Assembly (NCBI GenBank): GCA_964036295.1
Contig: OZ038462.1
Location: forward strand, 40,529,680 to 40,593,679
From: Plumapathes pennacea
Taxonomy: Eukaryota; Cnidaria; Anthozoa; Antipatharia; Myriopathidae
DNA length: 64,000 bases
Direction: 5' to 3'
The translations under genes and the position numbers were made by a program. Positions 1 through 11,297 of the stretch are shown piece after piece. The notes beneath the pieces were generated by a model. That model did no database searches. It had not been told where the DNA came from and saw nothing but the letters and a program-made list of their open reading frames with translations. How positions within the stretch are numbered: position 1 is the stretch's first letter; each line of letters starts with the position of its first letter.

Positions 1-965
1 AGGGCGTGGTGCACATGCGAGTTGGTATACGGCGATCCAGTTGAATTGAGGAACATTGCATCTGTCTTGACAGTACCATTTTGTGCCAAGAGTGGGCGAA
101 AATGATGGATGTACTTGCCTATCATCAGCTTAAGGTCGTTGGAGAAGTTGAGAATTAGTCCTCCTCTGGTTCTGGTTGTCTTCTGGTTAGAGATGTGGAC
201 GGTCCACTTGTCATCCACCATCCGGCCATTCTCGAAGGTGCTTAGGGTAATCTCGGCCACTGGGCCAGCCCTACTGGCATTCTCCATGTTGATGTTGTAG
301 ATTAAGAGGTTACGGACTGCAACCGCGTCCTCTGTGGTCAGCTTGTAGCGTCGTGGGTGCATGAGCATCTGTCTCATTTTCTGCACATGCTCTGAGGACT
401 GGATGTTTTTCATTTCCTCTTTCGCTGGAAGATTTTTCTCGGCCTCCCATTCCACCTCAGCTCGTTGCTGTGCTATCGTTTTCCCCCACGCTTCTCTCCA
501 GTTACTCTGGGCGTCTCTGAGATCTTCTAAAGCTTCCCTCTTCTCTGAGGACAGTGATTGGCGCATAGATTTCACGGCAAAGGACAGAAAACGCTGTAAG
601 CTCGTAGAGTAGCAAGAGAGCGTTTTGCTGCAGTACCCCTGTGATCGGTCTTGTTTTCGCAGCTCTAGCTGGCGCTTGAAGAACTGCTTATAAACAAGGT
701 CCTTGTTGAGGAATACATCCAGGTCTCGCGCGTCGGGGTCTACAGCCTTGGCGATGGTCGCCACATGATGGCACATTTGGCGAATCATGGCTGGTGTTTT
801 TTGGTGCCATCTGGGGTGGCAAGGTGTAAATTCCACCCTCTTAGCAATACCTGAAAAGCAGACGTCGCTGTGCATGTGCCTTGGCTTCTGGCGCTTGTTC
901 TTGTCCTGCTGTGGCTGTATGGGGGCGCACCTCTGCAGCCTCCCGGTCAGCTGATCGTTCTGCTG
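1..965 (-). CDS. Crypton-like tyrosine-recombinase-type protein, partial (runs off left edge)
   Basis: An open frame on the minus strand runs without a stop from 965 to the window edge (about 320 codons, no obvious start). It is rich in Lys/Arg/Glu in its first half. Its last 100 codons, including SRAGPVAEITLSTFENGRMV, then HISNQKTTRTRGG, then FLNSTGSPYT, follow the order of the catalytic half of Crypton-like tyrosine recombinases: an R after a hydrophobic helix, then an H..K..T block, then an F(L)....G.P strand. Such proteins are multi-copy in cnidarians and fish. The final catalytic Arg/Tyr would lie beyond the edge. Possible splice acceptor at about 850 (cttttcag). It could be a transposon gene or a domesticated copy; the family call rests on pattern memory only. 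Confidence 0.45.
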
Positions 966-1290
966 TTAGTGGAGCAGCAATCTCTTTCCTGGTTGCTGTA
1001 AGGGGACGTTCTGGTTGTACCGAATTGTCACTGTCCTGTTCCTTTTCCTGGTCTTGTTCTTCATCTTCTGGTCCAACAACTTGTAGAAGTTTATTTGCAT
1101 ACTGGCGCAAAAGAGACCTGGCGGAGCGCTCGTCATTCATACCCTTTGGTAGAAATGCCAAGTGTTTGCCAACACGGCAAAAGTGGTGGCTCTGGAGGGT
1201 TGACGTCAAGAAGGCAGCTCGCTGAGACAAATGTGGTTGCTTATCATCAGTGAGAACTTGCTCTATCAGCAACTCAATTGCTTGAGCCAA
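841..1290 (-). CDS. Possible N-terminal exon or frame of the same recombinase-like gene
   Basis: An ATG-started frame of 149 codons begins MAQAIELLIEQVLTDDKQ and becomes low-complexity and charged (EDEEQDQEKEQDSDN) before stopping at 841. It lies upstream of the 965-1 frame on the same strand but in another phase. The two overlap from 965 to 841, so they must be joined by an intron or separated by a frameshift. A pyrimidine-rich acceptor-like sequence (tgcttttcag) ends at about 851. No homologue is recognised for this part; it may be a shadow. Confidence 0.3.
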   Translation of the reverse strand: MAQAIELLIEQVLTDDKQPHLSQRAAFLTSTLQSHHFCRVGKHLAFLPKGMNDERSARSLLRQYANKLLQVVGPEDEEQDQEKEQDSDNSVQPERPLTATRKEIAAPLTAERSADREAAEVRPHTATAGQEQAPEAKAHAQRRLLFRYC

Positions 1291-1299
1291 CCATTAAAC

Positions 1300-2010
1300 T
1301 TTTTGTGCCGCTAGAAAAATATGCACGTAAAATTTGCACGCGAAACTAATAAGTATTTTTTTATTTTTCACTTCTTTTTGGCTGACTTTTACTCTTTCTG
1401 ATATAAATCAAGGAACTACAAAAAGTCTGGTTCACATTCGATAGGCAGTTTTTGCGTTTCTAGCGGACAAATAAACAAACACACTCCAGATATTTATTGA
1501 TTACACTTGGCAGCCTGTGCTATAGTCCACCCATTTGTGCAGAAAATGCGCACTTTTGACCAAACCTCAGATCCTCTAAATCTTTCAGCAAACCTTACTG
1601 GGAGTATAGCGAAGGTGACAATGTAACATTTGACCATATAAATGAAGCCGCCCTTGAGAGATTAGCACAAATCAACGGTTAACAGATCAAAGTTTTCAAA
1701 CAAAGGCCATACGATAGCTCGTTTCTGTGCTATATCTTTGTAACTTATTTAGCAAAATAGGGCAAATGTGTTGCAAAACGTCCCATTTTAGTCCCAAGAA
1801 GCTCGCCTGACAGTTTCAAGGGATTCTAAAATTTGAGAAAAATGCCAGTGCTATACTGAGTCCACGGCATTTCTGAAGAAAATGTACACTTTTTGCCAAA
1901 CTTCAAAATGCTTTGAAACTCTCAAGACATTTCTCAATGAATAGAACAGGTTGTATTCCTACGTTTGACCATAATAATGCGTGGGTTCTCAAGAAATACA
2001 AAATCTAGTC
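1300..2010. other. Non-coding stretch with a diverged direct repeat
   Basis: No gene is seen. The segments at about 1512-1665 and 1842-1997 look like two diverged copies of one unit of about 155 bp. Both run: ctat followed by agtccac, then gaaaatg, cacttttgaccaaac or its variant, a ctctaaat/ctttgaaac stretch, and then a tttgacca block. They are imperfect, and the unit is not recognised. Confidence 0.4.
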
Positions 2011-2172
2011 ATGACCGGTCATGTTCCCATCATGACCGGTCACGTTCCCACCATGACCGGTCACGTTCCCAAATGACCGGTCACGTTCCCATCATGACCG
2101 GTCACGTTCCCAAATGACCGGTCACGTTCCCAAATGACCGGTCAAGTTCCCAAATGACCGGTCAAGTTCCCA
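2011..2172. repeat. Minisatellite, 8 copies of a 20-21 bp palindrome-containing unit
   Basis: Units start at 2011, 2032, 2053, 2073, 2094, 2114, 2134 and 2154. Each is atgaccggtcacgttccca with a 1-2 base spacer. Every unit contains tgaccggtca, a perfect 10-bp palindrome except in one position. The last two units share an a-for-c change (gtcaagttccc), so the array has been growing by local duplication. Confidence 0.95.
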
Positions 2173-2184
2173 CAATAACCATGC

Positions 2185-2395
<211 letters not shown>

Positions 2396-2398
<3 letters not shown>

Positions 2399-2502
2399 AC
2401 TACTTCCTACAACCTCTTTGCTACATATATTATACCTCCACCACCACCATTACCACTGCTCAGTCTTCTTGTTTTAACGATCTGTAAAAGCTTGCCATTC
2501 AG
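2396..2502. repeat. Segment shared with two CCDC138 introns
   Basis: Right of the microsatellite, the stretch with cctctttgctacatatat and tacctccaccaccaccat also flanks the (CTA)n tract at 35035-35090. The 37 bases at 2466-2502 (ttcttgttttaacgatctgt onward) recur exactly at 33508-33544. The order of the two pieces is swapped relative to the 33-35 kb region. Confidence 0.8.
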
Positions 2503-3328
2503 ATTCTCTGAAATGATCCGTGAAACTCAGAATAAAGCACCTGCCCTCAATCGCTGGTGAACTCTCATTTCTTCTTCATTGAATTGAAAACCGCTGACCA
2601 TTTTCTCTGAGATTAAACTCGTTCCCAGGTCCCACGAAACTAAGAACTCGGAACCGCTCGCACTGCGTCTGGCGTCTGCGACGCCGCACTGCAAAAGGGC
2701 GGGAAAATTGAAGTGAAGTAAAGTATCCCGTTCACATGATTCCACAGAGTTGCCCCGTGGTAAGAAAAATGTTTCTTTATTGCTTCAGTATTAGGTTGTT
2801 GTATATGGCAAATTTCTTAGGTCGCGTGCTTGTATTTGGGAAGTCGAGCAAACGTGTTTAGTGTGTGTGAGATTATTCATGGACCTGTACATTATAATGG
2901 CTAGCTGTTTCTTCCTTCGTTTTTCGAGATAACGTCCATTTTTGTAACATATCGACAGACCTGGTTGTATGCAAGTTTAGTGATAATTCGTGCCGCTCGA
3001 ATTTGTAGTTTATGTGAGGTCATTGCTCACAATCCCCTTTGTTTCAACCCAAAACCACAAAATACAAATAGCAAAATAAATATACTAGTGTTTCAAAACA
3101 CTGTGTAACGCCGTCTCAGCAACTTACAGTAATTGCAGTTCAATTTTTGTCGTCGAGGAAAGCTAGGGAGAAATCGTGATTGGCGCCCTATAAATTCAAG
3201 GCGTCAAAACGGCGGCGTTGCGAGACAAGTTGCTTAGAGATTTGCACAATGTAACAGGGCCTTTATTCTACACTTAATAATAATACTTTCACTGTCATAC
3301 AATTCCACTGTACTCAACAAATAGAATA
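2503..3328. other. Non-coding stretch
   Basis: No convincing gene. A 72-codon minus-strand frame (2527-2745) has no recognised homologue and no clear splice sites. The rest is AT-rich sequence without visible internal repeats. Confidence 0.4.
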
Positions 3329-3458
3329 GCTTCAAGCGTGCTACATTCAGAAATAAAGCCGACTTGAGTCACTTGTGACGAGAGCACGAAAGAAGGGGCA
3401 GCAAGAAAACGATACTTGCTATTAAGTGCTTTATTTCTGAACAGAGCATGCTTGAAGC
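3329..3458. repeat. Foldback element (MITE-like), copy 1
   Basis: Inverted arms: 3329-3360 (gcttcaagcgtgctacattc...) pairs with 3428-3458 (...gagcatgcttgaagc). The loop contains gagtcacttgtgacgagagc. A second copy lies at 3785-3920. Confidence 0.75.
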
Positions 3459-3517
3459 TCTTGCACTTGTTTTATAACATAGAACTTTTCCAGTTTTACA
3501 AAAAAAGCTGCCTTTAG

Positions 3518-3773
3518 TGTATATGACAGATTTTTAAAGTATAAACTGGTTGCACAGTCAAAAAAATTTGAATTGTGGCTGCTGTGAGATACAAATTGTA
3601 ATGTTCACAGCAATCTTAGCAAACTAAAGCAAAAAGCACCGAGATAAGATAAAAGTATATTCGTACTTTGCTCCACAGCAATACCGCAAAAAAAATGTTC
3701 TCACAGATCTCTCACGCAAACGCGTATCAAAAGATTGAATACTCTACGAGCGTCTGCCTGGAGGTACCTCCAG
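3518..3773 (+). repeat. Dispersed repeat ending in a 16-bp palindrome
   Basis: This stretch (tatatgacagatttttaaag ... gtctgcctggaggtacctcc) recurs at 6586-6850, and its last 120 bases recur at 8595-8722 and 9540-9667. Three of these copies end with the perfect palindrome ctggaggtacctccag (3758-3773, 8703-8718, 9648-9663). Confidence 0.8.
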
Positions 3774-3784
3774 AACAGCTTCAT

Positions 3785-3920
3785 TTCAAGCGTGCTCCGT
3801 TCAGAAAAAATGCACGCAGCAAGTGACGAGAGCACGAAAGAAGTGTAGGGAGAAACGCGAGCCGACAAGGCTCTCGTCACTTGCTATTAAGTGCTTAATT
3901 TCTGAACGGAGCACGCTTAA
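3785..3920. repeat. Foldback element (MITE-like), copy 2
   Basis: Arms ttcaagcgtgctccgttcag (from 3785) and ctgaacggagcacgctta (to about 3919) are inverted copies. The interior carries agtgacgagagcacgaaaga and its partner ctctcgtcacttgctattaa. Same family as 3329-3458. Confidence 0.75.
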
Positions 3921-4489
3921 AGCTCTTGTACTTGTTTCATAACATAGAACTTGTTCAGTTTTACAAAAAGCTGCCTTTAGTTTATCGAAATGTTGGCATG
4001 AATGCTCACAGCGATCAGAAAACAGATTCTCTCAAAATACGCCAAACTTACGCCATTACTCAATAAATAAACTTTGATTGATTGAAAAATACAAATATGT
4101 CGGAACTAATTGCAGTGGCATATTTTCGTAAAATCCTCAATGCCATTTCCGTTCGAGCAAAGTATAAACAAAAGAACGGCAGCGCGTTGCATGGTGGGAA
4201 GAGTCCGCTGGCTTCCTTTCATTCCTGGCACTAATGAGTATGTTTAAGCAATCACACGAACGTCCCTGCATTCTGTGTTTTCTTTTGTGTCCTTGGCTGC
4301 AGACTTTGAGACATTTTGTCAACTTGATCACTGGAAAGCTGACGGAGAACCTGTTTTTTGTTTTGTTTTGTTTTATTTTGTTTTCTTTTTCTTTTTTCTC
4401 CCACTTCCCCGGCTCGTCATTGATCTTTCATTGTTCTGCCGGCCTGTTGATCTTCAGAAAATAAACACCAAAAAGGTCTCATGCCCCCC

Positions 4490-4865
4490 AACTAAACGTG
4501 TACTTTGAAACATTACAGCACTTATTTCCCTGGCTATCCTTGCAACTGCTTAAAAGGTTGCTTCATATTTGCGAGGGTCACTCCCCATTAATGCTGATGT
4601 TGTGTACAGAGCTTCTAGTGTGGATATGATGTACCTGTAACAGTCTGTTTTGGCCCTCTGGTCTGAAAAGTCCCCATATCCAAATTTGTCAAATGTTCAG
4701 TTTAAATGGTTCAAGCAAGAGAGATGAGTAAACTGTCATTTTTTAGTAAACTAACGAACTCGTCGCCGGGAGGGAAAGATCAACGCCTCAATTTAGCGTC
4801 TCAAGTTGAAAGCCGAATAAACTGCTGAATCGTCCGAGCAAGCCAGAGAAACGGTCTAGCTGAAA
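4490..4865 (+). repeat. Dispersed repeat, inverted partner of 21960-22335
   Basis: Blocks such as gagggtcactcc, agagatgagtaaactg, cgccgggagggaaag and aaactgctgaatc recur in reverse complement at 21960-22335. The identity is patchy, so this is an old element of about 370 bp; its class is not recognised. Confidence 0.7.
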
Positions 4866-4869
4866 TCTA

Positions 4870-6580
4870 GGCTCCATCGATCAACAGTAAACTTGAATAA
4901 TAGATTCTTGTGGCGCACCACAGGCACAGTTTCAAACAAAAAGATGGGCATTTGACCCTTGCGGCGCGCCAGCCAAGTTTCGTTCTTTCAGAAACGATGA
5001 CGTATTTGTTGCTATAGTCACGCTTGCTGTAAATCAAATATTTGAGGTAAGACGCGTTTCGCCACGAGCGAACAAATGGCAGATTTTTGTTACTCCTTTG
5101 TCTTTTCCTGTCGCTATATTATCTTATTTCGCCTTCCAACTTCAGTAAATGCGTAGGAAAGATGCTTATCTGGGATGTATATGCAGCTTTCTTACGCTCG
5201 ATGAGAAATATTTTTAGCTTTTTTGAAGAATCGATCCAATTCAACACGCGCGCGAATAGGTCATATGTCGATATTTCGTACCAAATACGAATTGGTTGCG
5301 GCCGGAGACTCGATCTTTGAAAATTTTACCAGTATTTCTTATTTCCCTCCTGTAAAATATTTCTTTTCTTTTTTATTAGCTTTGATTGACTAAATTTTAT
5401 GTCATTTTAGGATCATATTTTTGTGCTGAATATATGTGAAGATCTTAGGTTTTGTTGTGCAACACAACACTTCACTGTGTATTTTGTTCCAAAGAATATT
5501 AAAATGTGTGTTTCTTTTTTGACTTAAGAGACTTGCAGAACAATAATAACCCTCCTGGTTCTTCAAATAATAAAATTTCTGAAATTTTTGTTGATCACGA
5601 AGTCAGTGACAGTACATGATTCAGGTGACCATGATGATCAACCAATCCAGAGGGGTCGAGCTTAGGGGTCCAGCCAGAGGAAGAGAACGTGGAAGGTGAA
5701 GAGCAAGACAAACATTTTACACTTGTTGACATTATCCATGTTGCTTTACATTACCAGACATGTAATTCCACTGTACCACATTTAGTTAAAGAGTAAGTTT
5801 TGGTCACAAAATAAATACGTTTCTACACAGCTTTTGCCGGTTTCCTCAGTCAACACGCTGCAATTTGATTTCCTGACTCCTTTGACTGCAATTTGTCGTC
5901 CGTAAACTCAGTTCCAACGTCTTTTTTCTTTCCGTATCATCTTCATCCCATACAGGTTTCGGCTAGCATGTTTGGCAACTGAAAGCGGAGAATAAATCCG
6001 AAGACACTGCGACAAAGTTCATGAATAAAACTCGTCTAGCTGCTCCCACTAGCTCGCGTCACTGTCAAAATTTGGCACTGGGGGAGCTAATATTGTGTTC
6101 TTGACTTCCGTTTCCGCTTTGTATCACCGCAACAAGTTTCTTACAGTGTCTGAATCAATTTTATAGTGCAGAATAAATATGTTAAAAATAAAATATGTTT
6201 AAAAGAAGAATTTGAATCGTAAACAAAGTTAAATCAGCCGCGTTACATGACGTAAGATACAGCAAATGCCCGTGGGCAGATATCGGAAAACACTGCACGG
6301 CCAGGGAGCCAATCAGATTGCAGAATTGGTAGGCGTACGGACCGGAAAAAAAACAATGTTTCAAAATCCCAACGAACGCAAAATGCAAGCTTTAAGTCAT
6401 TACCGAACCAGCAACCGACGTACCAGATTTTGACTTGCGCTATAATGCTAAAGACATGATAAACAGAAGGCAAAAACTTTGTGGAAGAAAGACGTCGGAA
6501 GAACAGCCTCTCACCACAACCACCATTCATTTTGACGCAGTTTATGACGGCAATCCATCGAAATGCATGCGATCATTTAT
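4870..6580. other. Non-coding stretch with a fragment of the 8-kb unit
   Basis: No gene recognised. Positions 5620-5695 (gtgaccatgatgatcaacca ... gaggaagagaacgtggaagg) match 8183-8265 of the tandem unit further right. Two overlapping minus-strand frames at 6182-6530 lack homologues, splice context or conserved motifs and are not annotated as genes. Confidence 0.5.
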
Positions 6581-6585
6581 TGCTT

Positions 6586-6850
6586 TATATGACAGATTTT
6601 AAAAGTACAACTAGTGGCATAGTCAAAAATATCTCATTGTGGCTGCTTTGAGATAAAGTTTCGCGGGTGAATTGGTAATGTTCACAGCAATCAGAGCTTA
6701 AAATAGAAAGCACCGACCCTACCCTCGAAATGACCGAAGTAAGATAAAAGTGTATCGTACTTTGTAAAAGAACTGGTTAAAAGAGTTTCACAGCAATACC
6801 GCAAGAAGAAACGTCTCACAGATCTTCAAGCGAACGTGTACCAGAACCCA
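6586..6850 (+). repeat. Dispersed repeat, second copy of the 3518-3773 family
   Basis: It aligns by eye with 3518-3773: atgacagatttt, ctcattgtggctgc, atgttcacagcaatc, aaagcaccga, acagcaataccgcaag, ctcacagatctt. It lacks the terminal 16-bp palindrome. Confidence 0.75.
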
Positions 6851-7001
6851 TTTCAAAACTCATTTTATGACCAATGACCAGTAGCTTGGCGCACTGGGCA
6901 ATTTTCTCCCATGCGCTTGTGGAATCTGTATACACCCGCCATATTCAAGTGGGGTCTTCCGCCCCAAAGTGGAACGCATTGGTATGCAGACTTCCTTATT
7001 A

Positions 7002-7184
7002 GAAATATATAACGCGTCACCGTTTATAGCCTCATCTATAAACACTTGGGAAGTTGGGAGAACCCGAGAGTAGCGTAAGGAAACCATGAGGCCGCCGAGT
7101 GGTTTCCGGCGCTACTCTCGTGTTCTCCCAACTTCTCAAGTGTTTAGATGAGGCTATATTACACGGGAACACGTTATATATTTC
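7002..7184. repeat. Foldback element with arms of about 80 bp
   Basis: The left arm (gaaatatataacgcgt ... tagcctcatctataaacact ... gttgggagaacccgagagta) pairs with the right arm (tactctcgtgttctcccaac ... gtgtttagatgaggctatat ... acgttatatatttc). The loop is about 30 bases (7080-7110). No coding capacity. Confidence 0.85.
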
Positions 7185-7189
7185 TTTTA

Positions 7190-8149
7190 TAAAATGATTA
7201 GCGAAGTAAAAAACATCGCGTATCGCGTCAGCGTGTACTATACTCTCATCTAACACGCCAATCAGGGCGCGCGTAGTATTATAGTTATTTTATAAACTAC
7301 TATATAAACCGTATCTTGGGAGTGACTCACTTATCCTCAATTGATATCAAATTCAAAACATATTATAGCTGATTATACCCATTTTTAAAAAATATGGCGG
7401 CGGGAATCCGGTGCATATTGTACAAACACATATTTTTTGCTGAGCAATTACATCTCGGAGAAAGGGTTTGCAGGACTAAGTCCTTCTTTTGTCTGAAAGC
7501 TCCACTTAGTTTTTCATATACCCAGATTTCTTTGGGTGGGTAAAAATCTGATCAAACTATTTGCTAAATGCTCTAATGTGTTCTGCGGACAAGAATCAAG
7601 TGGAGATGACGATATAGGTAGTTTATTAGACAAGACTATAAAAAGGATGTATATCTTAGAAAAACACGAGATCTCCAATTCTTTCAGTGAGTCTGTTCTT
7701 GTGTGTAAGACTGTCCGAAAAGTAAGCCCTGGCTAACCACGGTCCTGCAAGTCGACGTTTGCAACTTTTAACAGTCAGCGTCGGTTTGTTTAGTCACCAT
7801 TCGTTTGGCCACTCCTCGTCCAAGTCCGTTTGCAAGTTCTGCTTTTGTAAATGTACGTTGATATGTGTCAACGTGCGAGTTCGTTTGGCCAGGGCTTCAA
7901 GTTTGAAGTTTTAGTTCTGGTAACTAGAATGAGCAGTTCATCAACTCGCGATGTAAAAATATGGCTCCCGTTTCGCATACTTTTTCCTTTTAGCGTAATT
8001 TGGACTGAAAACTACGTGTGATAATTTCAATCAAAGGCAAAACGGTTGTTTTAAAATGTTTACAGGGCTTCAGTTTAGTGCAGTTTGAATTTCTTCCCAG
8101 TGTTCTTAGTAATGATTAGTTGTTCGGTCGCACCACAGAATTGACTGAC
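7190..8149. other. Non-coding stretch
   Basis: No gene supported. A 66-codon plus-strand frame at 7536-7736 has no recognised homologue or splice sites. No strong internal repeat is seen. Confidence 0.35.
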
Positions 8150-8722
8150 GACCAATGGAAAGCCTTTTACCGTGCCTGCAGGTGACCATGTTGACCAACC
8201 TATCAAGAGGGGTCGAGTTAGGGGTCCGATCAGAGGAAGAGGACGTGGAAGGTGAAGAGCATGACAAAGAAGGGGAATTAAGAGACAGGATAGAAAGCCT
8301 GGAAGAAATTCACAAAGCTATGATGACTCAAGCAGTGGCAAACTAGATTTCATACCAGCACGTGAACCAGGACTGCACTTATGACAAGTCGGGCCACTGA
8401 CCTTTTTTACTTTTCTTTTTTGGATCTCATCAAAGAGATTTACAACCACATAAATCGTTATGGGATATCATTTTCAACAAACCAATACTATGGAGACAAA
8501 CATGGCTGATGCATATAGGTTGAGAGGACACCGGAAGAAATCAGGAAGTTTAATTCTTGCTCTTATTTTGTATATTATTGGTTTTTAGTTGTGCAGTGTA
8601 TTCGTATGTGAAAGAGTTCTACTGCAATGCAACAAAGAAAAACGTCTCACAGATCTTCAAGCAAACACGTACCAAAGATTAAATACTCTGACGAGCGTCT
8701 GCCTGGAGGTACCTCCAGAACA
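8150..8722 (+). repeat. Tandem segmental duplication, left copy
   Basis: The copy runs from aatggaaagccttttaccgt to the palindrome ctggaggtacctccag. It shows the empty site (accaatactatggagacaaa, about 8480) for the MITE present in the right copy. One frame encodes a charged piece (EEEDVEGEEHDKEGELRDRI); another encodes an RGG-rich tail ending in a stop. This suggests the unit derives from the 3' end of a gene, but which gene is unknown. Confidence 0.85.
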
Positions 8723-8827
8723 CGAGCGGTCCAAGCAAAAAAAGCATTCGTCCTCTTCACATTACTACAACTCATTTTGACGCTTGCTTTAATGCAATTC
8801 ATCGAAATGCAAGGGATACTTTGAAAT

Positions 8828-9667
8828 GCAATGGATAGCCTTTTACCGTGCATGCAGGTGCCCATGATGCAGCAAGAGGACGTGGAAGGTGAAGAGCAAG
8901 ACAAAGAAGGGGAATTAAGAGACAGAATAGAAAGCCTGGAAGAAATTCACAAAGCTATGATAACCCAAGCAGTATACCAAACTAGATTTCATACCATCAC
9001 GTGAACCAGGACTGCACTTTATGACAAGTCGGCCACTGACCTTTTTTTGCTCTTGTTTTTTGGATCTCATCGAAGAGATTTACAACCACATAAATCGTTA
9101 TGGGATATTATTCTCAACAAACCAATACTATGGTATACCTGCCAACTCTCACGCCTGCGGTTCGAAAACTTAGATCTCACGCCAACTCACGCCTACGGAT
9201 CAATTTCTCATGCCTGGCTGGCTAATACAAAAAAACGATTTAAACCGCTTAAATTTGGCTAAAAACTACCACGAAAATAAAGGAACTGCCATTTCAGGGA
9301 GACTAAATTTCAAAACTTTCCCCGGACTCCCCTAGAAGCTCGTGCCTTTCAGGCTCTCGTACCAACCCCCCTCCCCCCACCCTCGCAATTCTGAAAAAAC
9401 CTCACGACTTGCAATCAAAAAATATTGGCAGGTATACTATGGAGACAAACATGGCCGATGCATATAGGTTGAGACGACACCGGAAGAAATCAGGAAGTTT
9501 AATTCTTGCTCTTATTTTGTATATTGGTTTTTAGTTGTGCAGTGTATTCGTATGTGAAAGAGTTCCACAGCAATACAGCAAGGAAAAACGTCTCACAGAT
9601 CTTCAAGCAATCGCGTACCAAAGATTGAATACTCTACGAGCGCCTGCCTGGAGGTACCTCCAGAACG
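8828..9667 (+). repeat. Tandem segmental duplication, right copy
   Basis: The same unit as 8150-8722, with a small deletion near 8860 (the stretch with gaccaacctatcaagagggg is missing) and a 309-bp insertion at 9125-9433. The ends match the left copy, including the terminal palindrome at 9648-9663. Confidence 0.85.
9133..9433. mobile_element. MITE with 12-bp inverted termini and 6-8 bp target duplication
   Basis: Against the empty site in the left copy, the insertion is bounded by direct repeats atactatg (9125-9132 and 9434-9441). Termini: tatacctgccaa at 9134 and its exact complement ttggcaggtata at 9425-9436. Depending on the boundary chosen, the target duplication is 6 or 8 bp; 8 bp would fit the hAT superfamily. 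The interior has no transposase. Internal text such as actctcacgcc and tcacgcctacgg is repetitive. Confidence 0.88.
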
Positions 9668-10282
9668 CAAGGATTATTTTCAACGCAGGAACCTATCATA
9701 TATTATGGGAGTGGAGGGGGCGGGGGGGTCACCATATTTATTAACAGTGTCTAAGAGGGACCTCTCATTGTTAAATCAGTGCCGCTTTTTTGTGGACTTT
9801 GGGAATTGAAAAGAGAACCATTCTCCCCCTTTTTAACTTGTGAATGCGAAGCAGTGAACGAGTTATTGTGAGTGGTGGGAAATTGCTCGCTCCATGGTGT
9901 AAACTTCCGGCGGAAGCGGGTTCTGCTGACCAGTACATAACACTGGCGCAGGCCTTGCAAACAAAATGGCGGCCAGTTTGCGATTGAAAGCACTCGGCGT
10001 TCGAAACAGAGGTTGAGAGTCACAAAAGCGATGAACTAATCTTTTAAATTTGGATTCCTTTATTCTCAAGGCACATGTTATTGAAAATTAAGATCGAACT
10101 GCGGACATTACCTGAATTCTACAGTTCGATAGATTGAAAGTTTTTTAGCACCTTTGAACCGTAGCGTTGGCTAAAACCACAGTACTTGTATGGCTTCAAT
10201 GCTATATTTTCCAATGCTATATACAGAGGTTAGATCTTTAGCGTTTCTCATTCACGAGTTGTCTCACAGGAGCCTTTGATTC
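9668..10282. other. Non-coding stretch
   Basis: No gene supported. It contains a G-rich patch (9713-9728) and two overlapping minus-strand frames (9751-10069) without homologues. Confidence 0.35.
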
Positions 10283-10287
10283 CATAT

Positions 10288-10320
10288 TGAAGAGACTACC
10301 GCTGACCACTAGGGTCAGAG
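10288..10320 (+). repeat. Remnant of 5' LTR (first 33 bp)
   Basis: It differs from 12769-12801 at one position (agagact versus agaaact). The rest of the 5' LTR, the primer-binding site and the leader are gone. Confidence 0.85.
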
Positions 10321-10860
10321 CCCGCCACCAGCCCCCACCGCAACCCCACCAGTCAAAAGAGGCGACGTGCCCAGACTGCAAACATACCTTCAAGATCTTC
10401 GCAGAGGGAGCTTGGGGGTGGAACACAAGATCCCATCAAGTCTGCATTGACTGCCACAGTACCCGCCGCTGGAGAAACCGCCAACAGCGCTCGCCCCAGG
10501 CCCCCCACCCAACGTCCAAGTCATAGAGCTAGACCCAATATCCCAGGTCGCAGCATTTCACACCAGTGGAGTCCATTCCCTCAAGACATGCTGCCACCAC
10601 AGACATGCCCCGGCAACACACAGCACCGTAAATAAATCCTCATTAACGAGCCTCAACCACCACATATTCTCTAAGGGCGAGTGGAGATGGGCGTGTCTAA
10701 TTGATCACCCCAGAGTGTCCATCACCATCTCGGTCGACCAGCCCAACCCAGCTACAAACAGTGACCCTACCCACATCCCGGACCATCAGGCGGAGGTATC
10801 TGCGGTTGCAGACACCAGAGCACAATCGGACCTGTGGTTGCTGACAGACTTCCTCTGACT
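10321..10860 (+). pseudogene. Gypsy gag/protease remnant
   Basis: The frame from 10287 to 10526 has a CPDC...CIDC Cys cluster (a possible zinc-binding gag or N-terminal region). At about 10810-10840 the translation ADTRAQSDLW corresponds to the aspartic protease active-site strand, where the usual D-T/S-G-A has become DTRA: the catalytic Gly is lost. Frames are broken between the two parts. Confidence 0.6.
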
Positions 10861-11297
10861 TCCTGTGGATTCTTATGTGATGACCTCCAACCCATACGCC
10901 TTAGCCTATCAGCCACTAACTGCTCCCCCATCTCCATCGAAGGAGTGTTTTTCGTAAAGCTTACACCGTAGCGGTGAAGTGGCGTCGTGCCGCTCCATGG
11001 TCTATATTAGCAGCTCTGTTCACGCCATGTACTTGTCCTATGAATCATTACTCAGCCTTGACCTATTAGCAAAGGACTTCCCATCCATCGACGACACACA
11101 CAGACACAGGGAGGGATACCACACCGGCAACCCCGAAATGAATCACGCCCCCATCAATCAATGCCACACAATCCATCAACGATGGCTGTAACGCACTAAA
11201 CACCTTCCACATCACCTGCTCATGCCCCCAGCGCGAAGCTGCACCACCACGCCCATCCGACCTGCCATTCCCCTGTACACCAGAGAATACCGAATGG

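Noticed and set aside
6182-6530. Two overlapping minus-strand frames
   Set aside because: Different phases over the same DNA, no homologue, surrounded by repeats.
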